From assembly GCA_907163375.1 (NCBI GenBank), contig CAJQUW010007748.1, positions 1-64,000 of the forward strand: a stretch of DNA of 64,000 bases. The letters are read 5' to 3'. This stretch comes from Prostheceraeus crozeri. Its lineage: Eukaryota; Platyhelminthes; Polycladida; Euryleptidae. Under the pieces are notes generated by a model that was not told the DNA's origin, searched no databases, and worked only from the letters and a program-made list of their open reading frames with translations. Below, piece by piece: positions 45,324 through 56,917 of the stretch (position 1 is the stretch's first letter; every line of letters starts with the position of its first letter). The position numbers were made by a program, and so were the translations under genes.

Positions 45324-46182
45324 GGAATTTGTCATGCTTTCTTCAGTTTAACAAGTTGTGGTATTGCCTTTTTTACAGCAACATAAAGATAATCCTTTTT
45401 ATCCCTTGACGCGGCCTGTGTAGGCGAAAATTTGGGAAATAAAATAATAATAACAGCATCGGCTACTTTCGATTCATTCTTTATAATGCTGTTTAAGCGG
45501 AATTTTACTATTTTGGAACATCAAGATAATTTAGCGAATGAAAGCGTTATAAAGAATGCAGCCTCTACTAAATTCCACTAACTAGAACCCCTACTAGGAC
45601 GCGTTTTTTATCGATGCCAGCACATAAAATAATAGAAATATTTAACAAGACATGTAGTAAATTATATGGTATGCTGTATATAAACCTGTGTAGCATAGTA
45701 GTATATATTTATATATATTTGTTTGTTTTTAAACTCACAGAAAAGTACAAAAGAATCTAGGAGTAATTATTTCTAGTAGTAGTATTTCTACTAATTATAA
45801 TTTCCTTGTAGCTTACTTCGTTATCGGTCGCGCCTAATCTGGTCTTTAAGATGTGAGTGACTGGCCAAATTTGAACCAGACTTGAGGTCTATTTCTTCGA
45901 AACACAACCAGTTTCATGTTTCGCATCAATTCTTTCTTCATGGATTTTGTAAGAGTATTTCTCTCATTTCAGTGCTTTTCCTTGCTAATATATTGGAAAA
46001 TGTAACTCAATTCTGCCTGACAAAGCAATAAAATTGTTTAGTAACGTCCTAGTTTTTTAGACTATGCAGTTACTTTCATATGAAATTACTTTGAAATATG
46101 ATCTCAATCAGAAATCAGTACGAAGTACTGTAGAAAGATCAGTAGCCTTAAAAAGAGGAGTATTTGATTAAATATTTTGAAA
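45324..46182. other. Intron spacer
   Basis: No supported feature beyond the right flank of the piggyBac element. Confidence 0.4.
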
Positions 46183-47249
46183 TTAAACGCATGTATTGGT
46201 AGTGAATCTAAGGTAAATATTTGTAGGTAAAACCCACATAAAATTAAAAGATTTGAGATTATACAGACGATTCTGACGAGAGACGTGTTCTTTTATCCTT
46301 TGGTGTAGAGGTCTGATGGAGCTGCCAATGTATTCCCGAATCGTCTGTATACCGCCATCTACGAATATGTAATGCGAATGCAATAAGAACAAAGATCCTC
46401 GCCACTGATTCAGACACTGTCAACTTAAAACTACTAGCCATTTTTATACAAAATATATGTCCAGCATCAAACTCAAGAGACGAAAGTGAAGAGCTTCGGG
46501 ATTTTATATTTCATTGACATTTCTATGGCTGAATACATTGCCTTTTAAATTTTATATTTCGTGTCTTCCTAGTTTTTCTCTCCCTTTTGTATACCTGACA
46601 CAGACTGTGAAGCCATTCATAAAACATTCTAATCCGGACCTCTACTAAAAAAGTTAGGAAACCCCTGACCTAGACTAACATGCACAACGTCACACACTAA
46701 ATAGTAGCCTATTTATGCAGTACACACACCAAACCTATTGCTTTTGATACCGTTCAAGATGCCCTTGAATGACGAGGACAAGCGTTCAACAGAAACCTGA
46801 TTAGTGCGCAAAGTGCTCCCTACTTGAATGTCAGCAGGAGGTGCTCGTCTCGACTCGAACTGATATACAGCGTTTTTTTAAAGTAGTCTAGTCGACATCG
46901 CAAAGCGTGATGAAAGGAAACGATGCGAAAAAACTGACTGTTTCTCATTTAAAACTATTAATTGTGTGAAACCTCATATCCCTACAAAATTTAGGTATTC
47001 AGTGCAACCTCTACCTCTTTCATAATTTGCCTAATTGAGATCGAAGTCTGACTGAAGGTTTTGTTGATTTGTCATGTTTTTGTTGATTTTTCTTTTCAAA
47101 CATTCGCATTGTTTCTTTTTAATTGAACTGCCTATTGAAGGAATCTCCTGCAACATGCTATTCGTGAGTTTGCTGTCATGTATGTTTATATTGTGCGACA
47201 GCAACTTGATTGTATGCATCCTAAACTTTCGCAACCGCCTCTCTAACAA
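46183..47249 (-). pseudogene. PLE-C remnant: GIY-YIG fragment and possible N-terminal fragment
   Basis: On the minus strand, 46330-46270 reads EYIGSSIRPLHQRIKEHVSR, which parallels RYVGSTIRILHTRITEHLKS of PLE-B, so it is a GIY-YIG nuclease fragment of a related Penelope lineage. Upstream on the same strand, 47249-47031 gives FRMHTIKLLSHNINIHDSKL and KKKQCECLKRKINKN. These might be the N-terminal region of the same element, but I am unsure. Between them no RT motif is readable, so the middle is deleted or decayed. The whole is an old, inactive fragment. Confidence 0.5.
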
Positions 47250-48370
47250 TCCATGATCAACGAGTATGTGTATTTATCATCGTTTGCAAGGAGATAAGGG
47301 TTCAATAGTGTATTTTAAAAGTTCACCTAAGAACTGGATTTTTTTAAAAAAACATTTGAAAACAAAGGTTTTGAAAGTAAGCGAAACGGGGAAGAAACAA
47401 AAACATGGCTTTATGCAATTTTAAAGTTCTGTTCGAATTTTGTTTTTTGATTCTGTTGATAGTACAGATATTCGATTGATATGAGAAACTGAATTTCATT
47501 TGGAAACCGCGGCATGTTGTCATCTTGTCTTAATTTTGCATAGACCTATATGATTCAATGAACATTTTTGCATGAAAGTACAATATTATTGACTATCTGT
47601 GCAAATGACATTGTGGAAAATCTGAACACCTGCAAAACATCCATCTTAAGTCCATTTTTGAAAGCTGGTATTATGTCATCGAGGACACTGTTCACTAGCT
47701 TGCACATGTAAATCCTTCATTGGACAATACTTTATTTGAAAAAGTATCTAGAGAAACATGATTTTTTTTGGCAAAAGCTTACTTTAGAATATGGTTTTAC
47801 AGCAATCCATGATCAGACCGTCGAGGTTGCATTTAGGATATTTATATACACTTCACAGATAATTGAATTTACCATATCAGGATGACAGCGCAGTATTGTT
47901 ATGGCACTTTTCACATGAAATGTCTCTCATCCATGTTTTAATGTTCTTCGAGTTTGAAATATGAACACATCTGTACAAAATGATGTTGATTTTTTTCTCG
48001 CGTAATAAGTCATGAAATAATTTGATTTAGAAAAAATCGTTAATTCATTTTCAATTCTTATTTTTGGAAGTATCTTGGATCATTCCGTGTCAGCAATGTT
48101 GGGGCGCTTGGTAATGTATTTTCCTCCTTGGTGCCTTTTTGACAAAAAAATGTTTTACGGTATTGCATTTCCTTCATTTAGCGATGCTTCATGGTGAATT
48201 GCTGCATAAGAGTGCAATTATTTCAGGCCGCCACGTTTTATACCTCGCGCTATAGCACTATGGCTAAATGATTTACTTATGCGCTTTTACACTTGTTTGA
48301 TGATAATAAACCCAGAGAATATCTCAGCTGTAGTGGCGCATGAAGACTGATTTTACTCATCGTCGGTGAT
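47250..48370. other. Intron spacer
   Basis: AT-rich. Nothing recognised. Confidence 0.4.
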
Positions 48371-48515
48371 TGAAAATTCGTCCAAGTGTTTCACTCCTTT
48401 TTACTTTTCGCGTTAAGCTCAAATGTTAGAGCTAAAAATTTTATTAGTTATTAGCTTTAACTTATTAACTTAGCGTGAAAAATAAAAAGGAATGAAACAC
48501 TTGGACAACTTTTCA
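48371..48515. repeat. Hairpin MITE-like inverted repeat (145 bp)
   Basis: Arms 48371-48417 and 48469-48515 pair over about 47 bp with a few mismatches (core tccaagtgtttcactcc versus its complement). The 51-bp loop is AT-rich. No target duplication is evident. Confidence 0.75.
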
Positions 48516-51279
48516 TTCAGCAACAATAATAAAAAAACGACTAGATTAACTGAATGTTGACTAGTTCACTATACTCATCGTATGTTCGTGTGCCAGACTT
48601 TGAGAGCGGTTTGGACCGAAGCCAGTTGCTGCAACTTTTAAGTCTTGTCTATGCATGATCCTCCTTTCTCAAAGAGATCAGGTGCACTCTGGAGAATAAT
48701 TTAACCCATTGATGCCTGGAAAATAAGCTCTCATTCTCCCCTAATTTTCATGCTAGAAACACTTCATATAGAGCATTGCAGCATCTGATTCTCGATTTCT
48801 GATTTTGGGCATTGTAACATATAAATCGAACCATGGATTATAGTCTACGCTATAATGTCAGTACACATGATTATTGAGTGATGCTATCATGAAAATGTAC
48901 CATGCAAATAATACGCATAATTACGACATGTGTGTATGGATACTGCATGTGCCTATTTGTTTAATATGTTTATGCAGGCATTTTGCAGATTTACCATATA
49001 TACATGTAAATGTGCAAAATGTATGTACTGCGTGTATGATGCACAGTACATACGAATACTGCTCTATTATAAAAGATTCCTGGGTAAGAGTAATCACTTT
49101 ACCCTTTGTACAATTCTACAATTCGCAACTTAGGCCAGTTGCATGGCTATAGATCGATTTGCTCAGCCAGTGTCAAAGTGACATTATCATGCGATTAACA
49201 ATTAAAAAAGAAGTAGGCCTACACCCATTATATATATAAACCCTATCAGTTGGCAAAAGTTTTTCTATTTAGGTTTGCATAAAAGGAGGTAGCATGGTAG
49301 GTGAAATTGAATATTCCATTCAGTTTTTACCATGAGAGTCATGTTAATTCATATGGCTGTACAATCGCATTGAAATATACATGTTCAAGCATGTATTCGA
49401 TATTCCATAGTTTGAGTTTTCCCATAGAATATAGGAGGGCTGCACAATGGACCGATGGCGCTTAACAAGCATGATTGTGATTTGTAAATAATTAAGTATT
49501 TTGTATAAAAGTGCAAGAACATTCTGAAGTAGGCTACATTATTTAGATATGTGGATAGATGTTTAAGAGAAACGTTCCCATTTGTTATGTTTTGGTTGGC
49601 AGATGCTTGAAGAAGATGAATGGTTTGAAGGAAGTGATTTTCTCACAGCTTCAGTATTCTCACATTACTACATTTTATTGTAATAATTCATATTGCGCAA
49701 TATCTGTCTGTTCGTTGAAGTTAGTATCTCAAAGTATCGATGTACGAATCATTCGGCTGTATTATCGTATCACTCGTCCGTCTGTCTGTTCTCTACAGTC
49801 TGTCCTATAGTAGACTATAGTCTGCGGCAACTCTAAAATTTTAATGTAAGATTCAAAATGCGAATATTAACTCTTCATTCAACTTCAAGAAAATATTTTG
49901 ATCATTCTGAAAGATTAGGAACGCTTAATTGGACGATAAGTGGACTTTCGATTTCTTGAATTTTCATTCAAATTTAGTGACTGATCGAAAGATAAGAAAA
50001 AAAATAATTAGGAAGGCCAGCAAAAGTATTTCGCTGACCTTGCTAAGCATTTAAATCATCGCTGACTTCACAATTATGACAATCATTTTTTTTCATTGTG
50101 ATTGTTATTTTCATAAATGCAGGTAAGACTAAGTTGAATGTAACAAAATTAAAAATATATTTTGAGATAATGTTTTTCAATTTTCATTTGGATGATTTTT
50201 AACTGCTGATCTGCTAGATTTTCGTATTCGATTGAGGGCATTCATTCACGTTTCAGTAGGCAAACAATGGTCAGAATCTCATCGCTGTCTTAATGGCAAC
50301 TTATTGTGCAAGAAAGTGGTGATTCACTTGAAACCTTCGACGTGTCATAACAAACGTTATGAATGAATCCTATTGTCTAGATTACAATTGACGTCCCTAC
50401 AATCGCTGTATTCATGGCTTGAAAGAAGTGTAGACTTAGGAAACTATAAGCTGTGAACTGATTGTATTCAGAAAATATGTATTTGACTGCCATTGGCGTA
50501 TAAGCTGTCATCGAACTATTGTCTATGTTTGACATTGCAGTGAAAAGTGTCACATCTTGTGATACGAGTATGCTGCGGTTTAATGCATTGCGAGAGCCAT
50601 TTTGAATTATGTGGATGATGATATGGAACAGTATCATTTATCATGCATCTAATTGGATATCTTGAGTTAGTTATCGATCATTGAATGTGCACTCGCTCTA
50701 TGTTGCGAATGGAGATGCAAAGATGTAGATCAGTTTCTATGAGAACAAAATACGATGTCTCATAGCCTGTCAGTGTCTATGCTCTTAATGTATTTCCGAT
50801 AAGTGACATTTGCGATGTATGATCTAAGAAAATCTGTGATGTCGTGATGATCAGGAACGCCTAGATATTTCATTAATAACTATATAAATATCTAGGTGTC
50901 CCTGTTATGATATCGTTGTAGTGGTGATATTCGCTGCGGAAATTTCCGCATTGCGGGAAAACATGGAAGAAATTAGGGGGGCTGCGGGATCTTTTTAAAG
51001 GAATTTATCACCCCCTTGGCCTCTTCCCAAATTTAAAAAAAGCGTTTTTGACGAACAAATTCATCCATGAAATCAACGGAATGTCCCGGTATGTGGCCAA
51101 ATAGGCTCTTAGAATGAGAGACAAAAGGCGTTGTGTTCACTACTTCTATCCGTTTAATCTCTCAAAATGTCTATGGTCTTCAATGCTGTCTGGCACCAAT
51201 TGTTTGCGCGCTTCTGCTCCGAAGGAAAACGAGCCAGTAAACGATGAGGGCAGTAACTCACCTACGATTAGGCCTTTTT
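48516..51279. other. Intron spacer with a small hairpin
   Basis: No recognisable coding region. A hairpin of about 20-bp arms lies at 50851-50905 (ggaacgcctagatattt with its near complement). Frames at 48874-49152 and 49559-49810 show no domain. Confidence 0.4.
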
Positions 51280-51400
51280 ATTTTAACCTGACCTGATTTT
51301 GTTGCTTAAGAGCGCTGGGGTGACCGGGATCGAACACTTGGTTGGCACACTCGAGCTCCGCTGCTCGGTGCTCCGTTCAGATGCCTCTAGCCTAGACCGG
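51280..51400 (-). repeat. tRNA-like sequence, probable SINE head
   Basis: Read on the minus strand, gagcaccgagcagcggag, then about 20 bases later gtgttcgatcccggtcacc, places an A-box-like and a B-box-like block (GTTCGATCCC) at tRNA spacing. There is no clean cloverleaf, so it is more likely a SINE or tRNA pseudogene than a functional tRNA. It differs from the SINE at 5.5 and 41.7 kb. Local GC is higher than around it. Confidence 0.45.
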
Positions 51401-52380
51401 CCACTCGTTGGGACTGTCAAGGCATTTCACCACTTCGTGATTTTGTGCCAGTCCTCCCCTCTGGTCAAAGACCTCTACTTCTGTTGCGTCCACTCTAGAC
51501 GGACTCCGCCGACATTTTGAGCACATCTCGTCGTACCTGGGAAATACATTATATATAATATTTGTCAAAAAATGTATTTTCCGTCTATAAAATCCTTCGT
51601 TCTGAACCGATTTTCATATTTTATGCATCTTCATTTTTAGCAGCTCCTGTTTTCGGTCAAATCAATCCAAAAAAGGCTCAAGGCAGAAAAAGTAGAAAAA
51701 GCACCAAAAAAGTCTGTCCCCAGCATGGATATTCTATCTTATGGAAGAAATTTCGTTGTGATCTACTTAAATTAAACATATAAAGCTATGTATCATGTGA
51801 AAGCGCACGAACCGTATTTTCAACCAGACTATAATTCAAGATTGTATTTACATTTATTTGAGATTTTTCTTCAATTAGCCTTTGTTCCCCAAAAATTGTC
51901 TCTTGACTGATACCAGAAATGTGCATTGTGACCCATGCACATTTCTCAGCTTACAAATGATGTTTTTTACTTCCTTTATACGACGAAACACATCATTTGT
52001 TCGTGTAGTTGTTGCATCAAATTGAAAAAAATCAACTATGAATAATCACAATTCAGCAATTGTGAATTTCAAAAAATGACGTGTTTTCTTTCGACTAGAC
52101 TTTTTTCATTTTTCTCAAAAATTCTTTTCTTGCCTTACTGGCTTTATGGAATATATATCATCCGTAAAAATATGTCTATGTAGGCTATGCGATATTACTT
52201 TTTGTGCATCACTTTACATGTATGTGCATCTCTCTTTTCATACTTAGAATTTTGATGATTAATATATCACCGCGTACTCTATGGATGTAGCTCCATTTAT
52301 GACTAGAAGACAGTGATAGTCAAAATATCAACTCGAAAGTCATTATTCAATTTTATTCAGCATCATAAGGACAAGATAAA
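51401..52380. other. Intron spacer
   Basis: No recognised feature. Confidence 0.4.
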
Positions 52381-52715
52381 GTATATATATATATATACTA
52401 ATAAAATTATATATTATATTATTTTAAATATATTTATAAATATATATATATATATATATATTAATAATAAAATTCGCCATCGGCCGATAAGTTCAAAATA
52501 ATTAAAGTAGACAAGGCCAATAAAAAAGATGTTATTTCTGATGATATTTCGATCGACTCTTTATCAAATCAGATGGGAAAGAAATTACAATTCTATGAAT
52601 ACATCAGATGGAAAATTTGAAAAAATTATATATATATATATATATATACCAAAATCAATGGAAAAACTTATATATATATATACATACCAAAATCAATGGA
52701 AAAACTAATTGACTT
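52381..52715. repeat. AT microsatellites and a local duplication
   Basis: Two (TA)n runs at 52382-52398 and 52439-52462, another at 52627-52648, and a direct duplication of ccaaaatcaatggaaaaact (52649 and 52687) separated by (TA)n. Replication slippage is a sufficient explanation. Confidence 0.85.
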
Positions 52716-52784
52716 TCGGTACTACGAGTCTCATGTATTTACAATCATCAGCCGAATGCCAATAGAACAGGGCATGCAGTCATA

Positions 52785-52925
52785 CGTGGTGTGATCCAAA
52801 ATGTCCCGGACTAACCTACTTGCAGATAACCTGTGATAACGAATACTACTTCAGATGTAAATTTAGGTCTTTAAGGCATGAGAAATATGGTCGCCGAAAT
52901 TTTTCCGGTCAGTTTTCTATTTTTA
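52785..52925 (+). repeat. Mariner-A terminal inverted repeat, left (141 bp)
   Basis: Begins CGTGGTGTGATCCAAAATGT. It pairs with 54382-54522 with a single mismatch (tcgccg versus ttgccg on the same strand sense). The outermost 30 bp are what a mariner transposase normally binds. Confidence 0.92.
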
Positions 52926-53169
52926 AAAAATATTTTTACATTTTAACATGAATTTCTGTATTTTCTGAATTGATCGAGATCCGATTTGTCTTATTGTTAT
53001 AGTTAGATTGATTTTGATTTGTACCTTATTTGACGGATATCTTTGCCATGAATATTGCACGTCTTTTGTTAATTGCTTCATGTGTTACGATATCAATCAG
53101 TGAAGTTCATTCAGCACGCATTCATTAAGAAATCCGTGTCAACGATGGTTCTTTGTTCTATCAGTTTTC

Positions 53170-54225
53170 ATGATGGATGTGACAAGCGTGTCTTCAGTCG
53201 AATATCGCAGTGTGATACGATACCTCCTGATCCGCGGCTTCGCTAATGGTGACATTCTAAAGGAATTAAGCCTGGCATATGGAAGCAAAGCTCCATCGAG
53301 AACTACTGCTTATTTCTGGATAAGCGAATTTAAACGCGGAAGACAATCTGTGGAGCAAGATTTTTCAACTGTTGGTCGGCCGCAGGAGATTCCGGAAGAG
53401 AAATCGAGTCAGTGCGATGAAGTGATTACAGCACACAGAAGGATAACCATCCGTGAGTTGTCAAGAGAGTTGCGAATCAGTTATCACTCCTGTCATGACA
53501 TCATCGAAAGACTTGGATATCGCAAACTGGCATCACGTTTCGTACCGAAGTTTCTGTCACCTGAAATGAAGGAGAACAGACTTCTGGCGGCACAGTCAAA
53601 TTTGGATCTCCTCGAAATGCACGGAGATCAGTTTCTGAACTGCATCCTTACAGAGGATGAAACACCTTTAAGTTTGTATCTGCCTCAAAGTAAGCGAGAA
53701 TCTGCAGAGTGGCGAAAATCAGGCGAGTCTGCCCCTTTGAAAATGCGATCCGGAACATCACATCGCCGGTCGTTGATGCTGACGGTCTTTTGGAACGCTT
53801 CGGGAATCCAACTGGTTGACTTTGCGGATAAAGGAGTAAGAATCAATAGCGAATATTATTCCAATCTGTTATCTGAAGCGAGGAAGAAAATAAGAAAGCC
53901 ACGAAACATTCCCCTCTACTTGCTTCATGACAATGCTCCGATTCACACCTCGCAGGAGACAACCAATGCCTTAACGAGAAACGGATTTCAACTATTGAGC
54001 CATCCTCCTTATTCACCTGACTTGGCCCCAAGTGACTTCTATCTGTTTAGATTCCTCAAAAAGCATCTTCGTGGACACCATTTTGAATCGCCAGTTGAAC
54101 TGCGGGATGCAGTTACTGAGTTTTTTGATTCTTTGACACCGGAATTTTTTCATAAAGCTTTTTGTGAATTGAGACTTCGTTGGCAAAAAGTGACGAATGC
54201 TAACGGCTCATACATTGAAAAGTAA
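53170..54225 (+). CDS. Mariner-A transposase (DD34D), intact 351 codons
   Basis: This is a transposase that excises the element and inserts it at TA. Residues 1-120 form two helix-turn-helix DNA-binding domains (FANGDILKELSLAYG, SRTTAYFWISEFKRG, RRITIRELSRELRIS), with the GRP hook linker at 69-71. The catalytic Asp residues are 163 (TEDETPLSLY), 254 (LLHDNAPIHT) and 289 (YSPDLAPSDFYLF), with 34 residues between the last two. The frame starts with two Met codons and ends SYIEK at 54225. Length is that of an intact mariner transposase. Neighbours are only the element's own untranslated ends. The first catalytic motif, TEDET, departs slightly from the common TGDE(S/T)W. Confidence 0.95.
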   Translation: MMDVTSVSSVEYRSVIRYLLIRGFANGDILKELSLAYGSKAPSRTTAYFWISEFKRGRQSVEQDFSTVGRPQEIPEEKSSQCDEVITAHRRITIRELSRELRISYHSCHDIIERLGYRKLASRFVPKFLSPEMKENRLLAAQSNLDLLEMHGDQFLNCILTEDETPLSLYLPQSKRESAEWRKSGESAPLKMRSGTSHRRSLMLTVFWNASGIQLVDFADKGVRINSEYYSNLLSEARKKIRKPRNIPLYLLHDNAPIHTSQETTNALTRNGFQLLSHPPYSPDLAPSDFYLFRFLKKHLRGHHFESPVELRDAVTEFFDSLTPEFFHKAFCELRLRWQKVTNANGSYIEK

Positions 54226-54381
54226 ACTGTTTTCTGGAACAAAACATTTGTTTTTCCGTTAATTATTAGTCAGGTTATTAGTGATAGCTTAATTGTCAAG
54301 TTAATCTAAATATATTAATTCTAAATCGCTAGAATTTATAGGAAAATCTTGAAATTCAGACAAAAATGTTTGAAAATTTTG

Positions 54382-54522
54382 AAAAAATAGAAAACTGACC
54401 GGAAAAATTTCGGCAACCATATTTCTCATGCCTTAAAGACCTAAATTTACATCTGAAGTAGTATTCGTTATCACAGGTTATCTGCAAGTAGGTTAGTCCG
54501 GGACATTTTGGATCACACCACG
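54382..54522 (-). repeat. Mariner-A terminal inverted repeat, right (141 bp)
   Basis: Reverse complement of the left repeat. It ends at the TA target duplication. The right end is absent from mariner-A copy 1. Confidence 0.92.
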
Positions 54523-54749
54523 TACTTAAACGATGCAGCTATCAAGTGAATTTGTATCACCTTGGCAAATGAAGTGCACAGTCAAGATTTAGCTAGCAAA
54601 TACTTGTTGCGATGTCTGCATTTTGATACGATTCACTGCGCCTGTTTAGAAGGTTGTTCTTTTTGTGGTCCAAGATGACATACATGTACTTCTCATTGAT
54701 GCACAAGTCACATCTTTTGATTATCGGATTAAACTACTTGCAGAATTTC

Positions 54750-55902
54750 TTGATATTCCATCTTATTTTTAGATTTCCACCACTTTCCTTTATTGTCCAG
54801 ACCTCTTAACTCAGTCTCATTTTTATACTTAATGTAGTTCAAGGACTTTTATGGTTTGCATAACTTAAATACTCCTTCACAGATACCAAAATGCACCTTT
54901 TCTTGCTCTTTTAATCTTTCATCAGTTATACAGGCTTCATAGACGATGTTGGTAGAGAGGCATTTTCCATTCATTGGGCAATTTCCTTTGTTTTGACAGT
55001 TACATTCTTTTTGGTGTCGGTTTTTTTCCTGTCATTGTTCAAAATTCTTCTGTTATGAGCATTAATCAATGATTTGAAATTTGGCATATAGCCATAGCTG
55101 ATCTTCAATGTACCTCTATTGAATATTTGATTGAAGCTATTTCCATTTTTAAAATTCTTGTCAACGAGCATCAAGAAATACTTGCCTACATTCGTAGACA
55201 CGTTTCTACTGTAAGAGGATTGAACCATATGACAGCTCTTGATCTTTTTCTCCTGGTTTCGGAAATTTCGTTACCCTGATACTTGTTGTACTCAAGCTTG
55301 TGCCTGTAGCCATTTCTATTCAAAACTTCCTGGCAATGATGAGCTGCTTCATTGAAAATTGAGTCATTTGAAGATAGTTCATTAATTCGCATTTCAATTG
55401 TAAATGGCAACTGCTCAATAATCGCTTTGGGATGGTTCGATCTTGTGTTTATGTATGTTGTCTTCTGATCTTTGCGAAATGGCTTATAAGTTCCATCCAT
55501 GAGATTCAATGTGACGTTCAGGAAGTTGACAACTTTAAGATTACACTGAATTTCCAGCTGAAGGCCAAACCGACCAAAAATTTCGTGGAATTTCTTCCTT
55601 ATAACGTCCGCCTTGCGTCCTGTTATATTTGGGAAATATGCCAATCCATCATCCTCAGATAGACCAACTGAATCTTTGCTATAATCTCCAGCCACAGTAT
55701 TCAATAGAAATAGCCCAACGAACTCACGCACCTCCGCTTCATCAGAAGCTCCCATAAAAACGTCGAACTCCTCATTATCTCTTTTCAACCACGACTCACC
55801 ATCCTTGAACAGTAACCACTTACTTGAATGTCTGATAACTCGCATGTACCTTTTGCATTTTATATTGCCAAAACTGCATTGATTATTGCCAAGAGATGAC
55901 AT
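54750..55902 (-). pseudogene. PLE-D: reverse transcriptase C-half and degenerate GIY-YIG domain
   Basis: The minus-strand frame 55902-55186 gives WLLFKDGESWLKRDNEEFDV, FMGASDEAEVREFVGLFLLN, then the palm motif VGLSEDDGLAYF where relatives have a (Y/F)xDDG. NLKVVNFLNVTLNLMDGTYK and PFRKDQKTTYINTRSNHPK follow. This is the RT of a Penelope-related group common in cnidarian-type genomes. A frame change leads to 55228-54971 (KYFLMLVDKNFKNGNSFNQI), then CPMNGKCLSTNIVYEACITD (about 54975) and KNETELRG, the remains of a GIY-YIG nuclease with an in-frame stop after FKLCKP. It is 5'-truncated ahead of the palm. The first residues (GNNQCSFGNIKCKR) derive from a repeat also seen at 61266. Confidence 0.7.
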
Positions 55903-56185
55903 CTTTGTACTTTAACTTATATATCTTTGATCCTCAATGATTACCATAGATTTGTGCATGTGCGTTTTATTGCTAAGTAGAAGGTCTGCAGGAAAGGGTA
56001 CTAGCCTATTTTCATATCTTGGATTGATGCAGGGGCATCTATGATTAATATAAGATATCTAAGGGACGTTCAACTCCCATACCTTGCAGTGGACTGGAGG
56101 CCAGTGACTTTGGTAGACTTGATTAATGATGGTAGTTTGTGCACATCTGGATAAAACCGTAAAACAATTTGTAAACAATTATCCA
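55850..56185 (-). repeat. Inverted repeat family, left pair (A and B blocks)
   Basis: Block A (55850-55895) is the reverse complement of 61266-61318. Block B (56011-56185) is the reverse complement of about 60370-60550, with the shared core aagtcactggcctccagtcc on the right side. Identity by eye is about 80-90%. The two blocks appear in the same order in both copies and so belong to one larger repeat. Block A runs into the PLE-D frame, suggesting the repeat is PLE-D upstream sequence. Confidence 0.7.
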
Positions 56186-56917
56186 GGACTCTGATGCGCG
56201 CATTCATACAGGCAATCTGTTAAAAGACGATTCTGGACCCAGTCAAGAAGAGAATAAAGAATTACAAAACTCCCACAAGAATAAGCAATTGTCAATAACA
56301 ACTGCAATATCAACTGCTAGTGATTGAAATTGTTCACCTACGCAGGGTTGCCATACGTCCGGATTTTATCCGGACGTCCGGATTGTCCGGATTTGTTGAC
56401 AGAATCTGCTGATGTCCGGATTTTTTGACAGAATCTGCTGGAGTCCGGAGTTTTTGTCAAAACCATCAAATTTCCGGATTTTTATCGAATCCATACTAAT
56501 GTTCGTCAGTTATTTCTTTACCCGTTTAAAATCATTCAACTACTTGCTTTGGACTAAAGGTGATTCATCCGTATCATTTTTGCAAACTGCTTTTATCACA
56601 GACTACTAGGGTCCAATTTGGGTAATTTTATACATGCACTATGCTGTTGTCATAACAGTTTACTTCTTGGATTTGCACAAATATAATTGACTTGTCAATG
56701 TGTTTGGAAATTGTATTGTATGGAAGAATTCATTCTACCGTAACTGTTCTTCAGAGACAGCACGGCCAGAACAATGAAGCTCGGATTTTCATGTTTGTTC
56801 ACATTTTGCCTAGATGAGACGAACAATTCATCTGGGTACAAGCAGCTCGATTTGACTGCTATTTTCTGGTGCTCCAATCAGCAAAGAATCCGTGTAGAAT
56901 TCCTGACCTCGATTTAA

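Larger units (their letters stand above)
52785..54522 (+). mobile_element. Mariner-A copy 2, complete and possibly active
   Basis: Flanked by TA (52783-52784 and 54523-54524), 1738 bp. Terminal inverted repeats span 52785-52925 and 54382-54522, 141 bp each, and differ at one base by eye. Transposases of this family usually use ends of about 30 bp, so long ends are unusual. The transposase frame is intact. Identity between the two ends, and to the other copy in this window, points to very recent activity. Confidence 0.95.

Noticed and set aside
51301-51380. Functional tRNA gene
   Set aside because: The A- and B-box-like blocks are present but I could not draw a cloverleaf with complete acceptor and anticodon stems.
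52381-52470. TA-rich run as an origin or matrix attachment site
   Set aside because: A plain (TA)n microsatellite explains it. Nothing else supports such a role.
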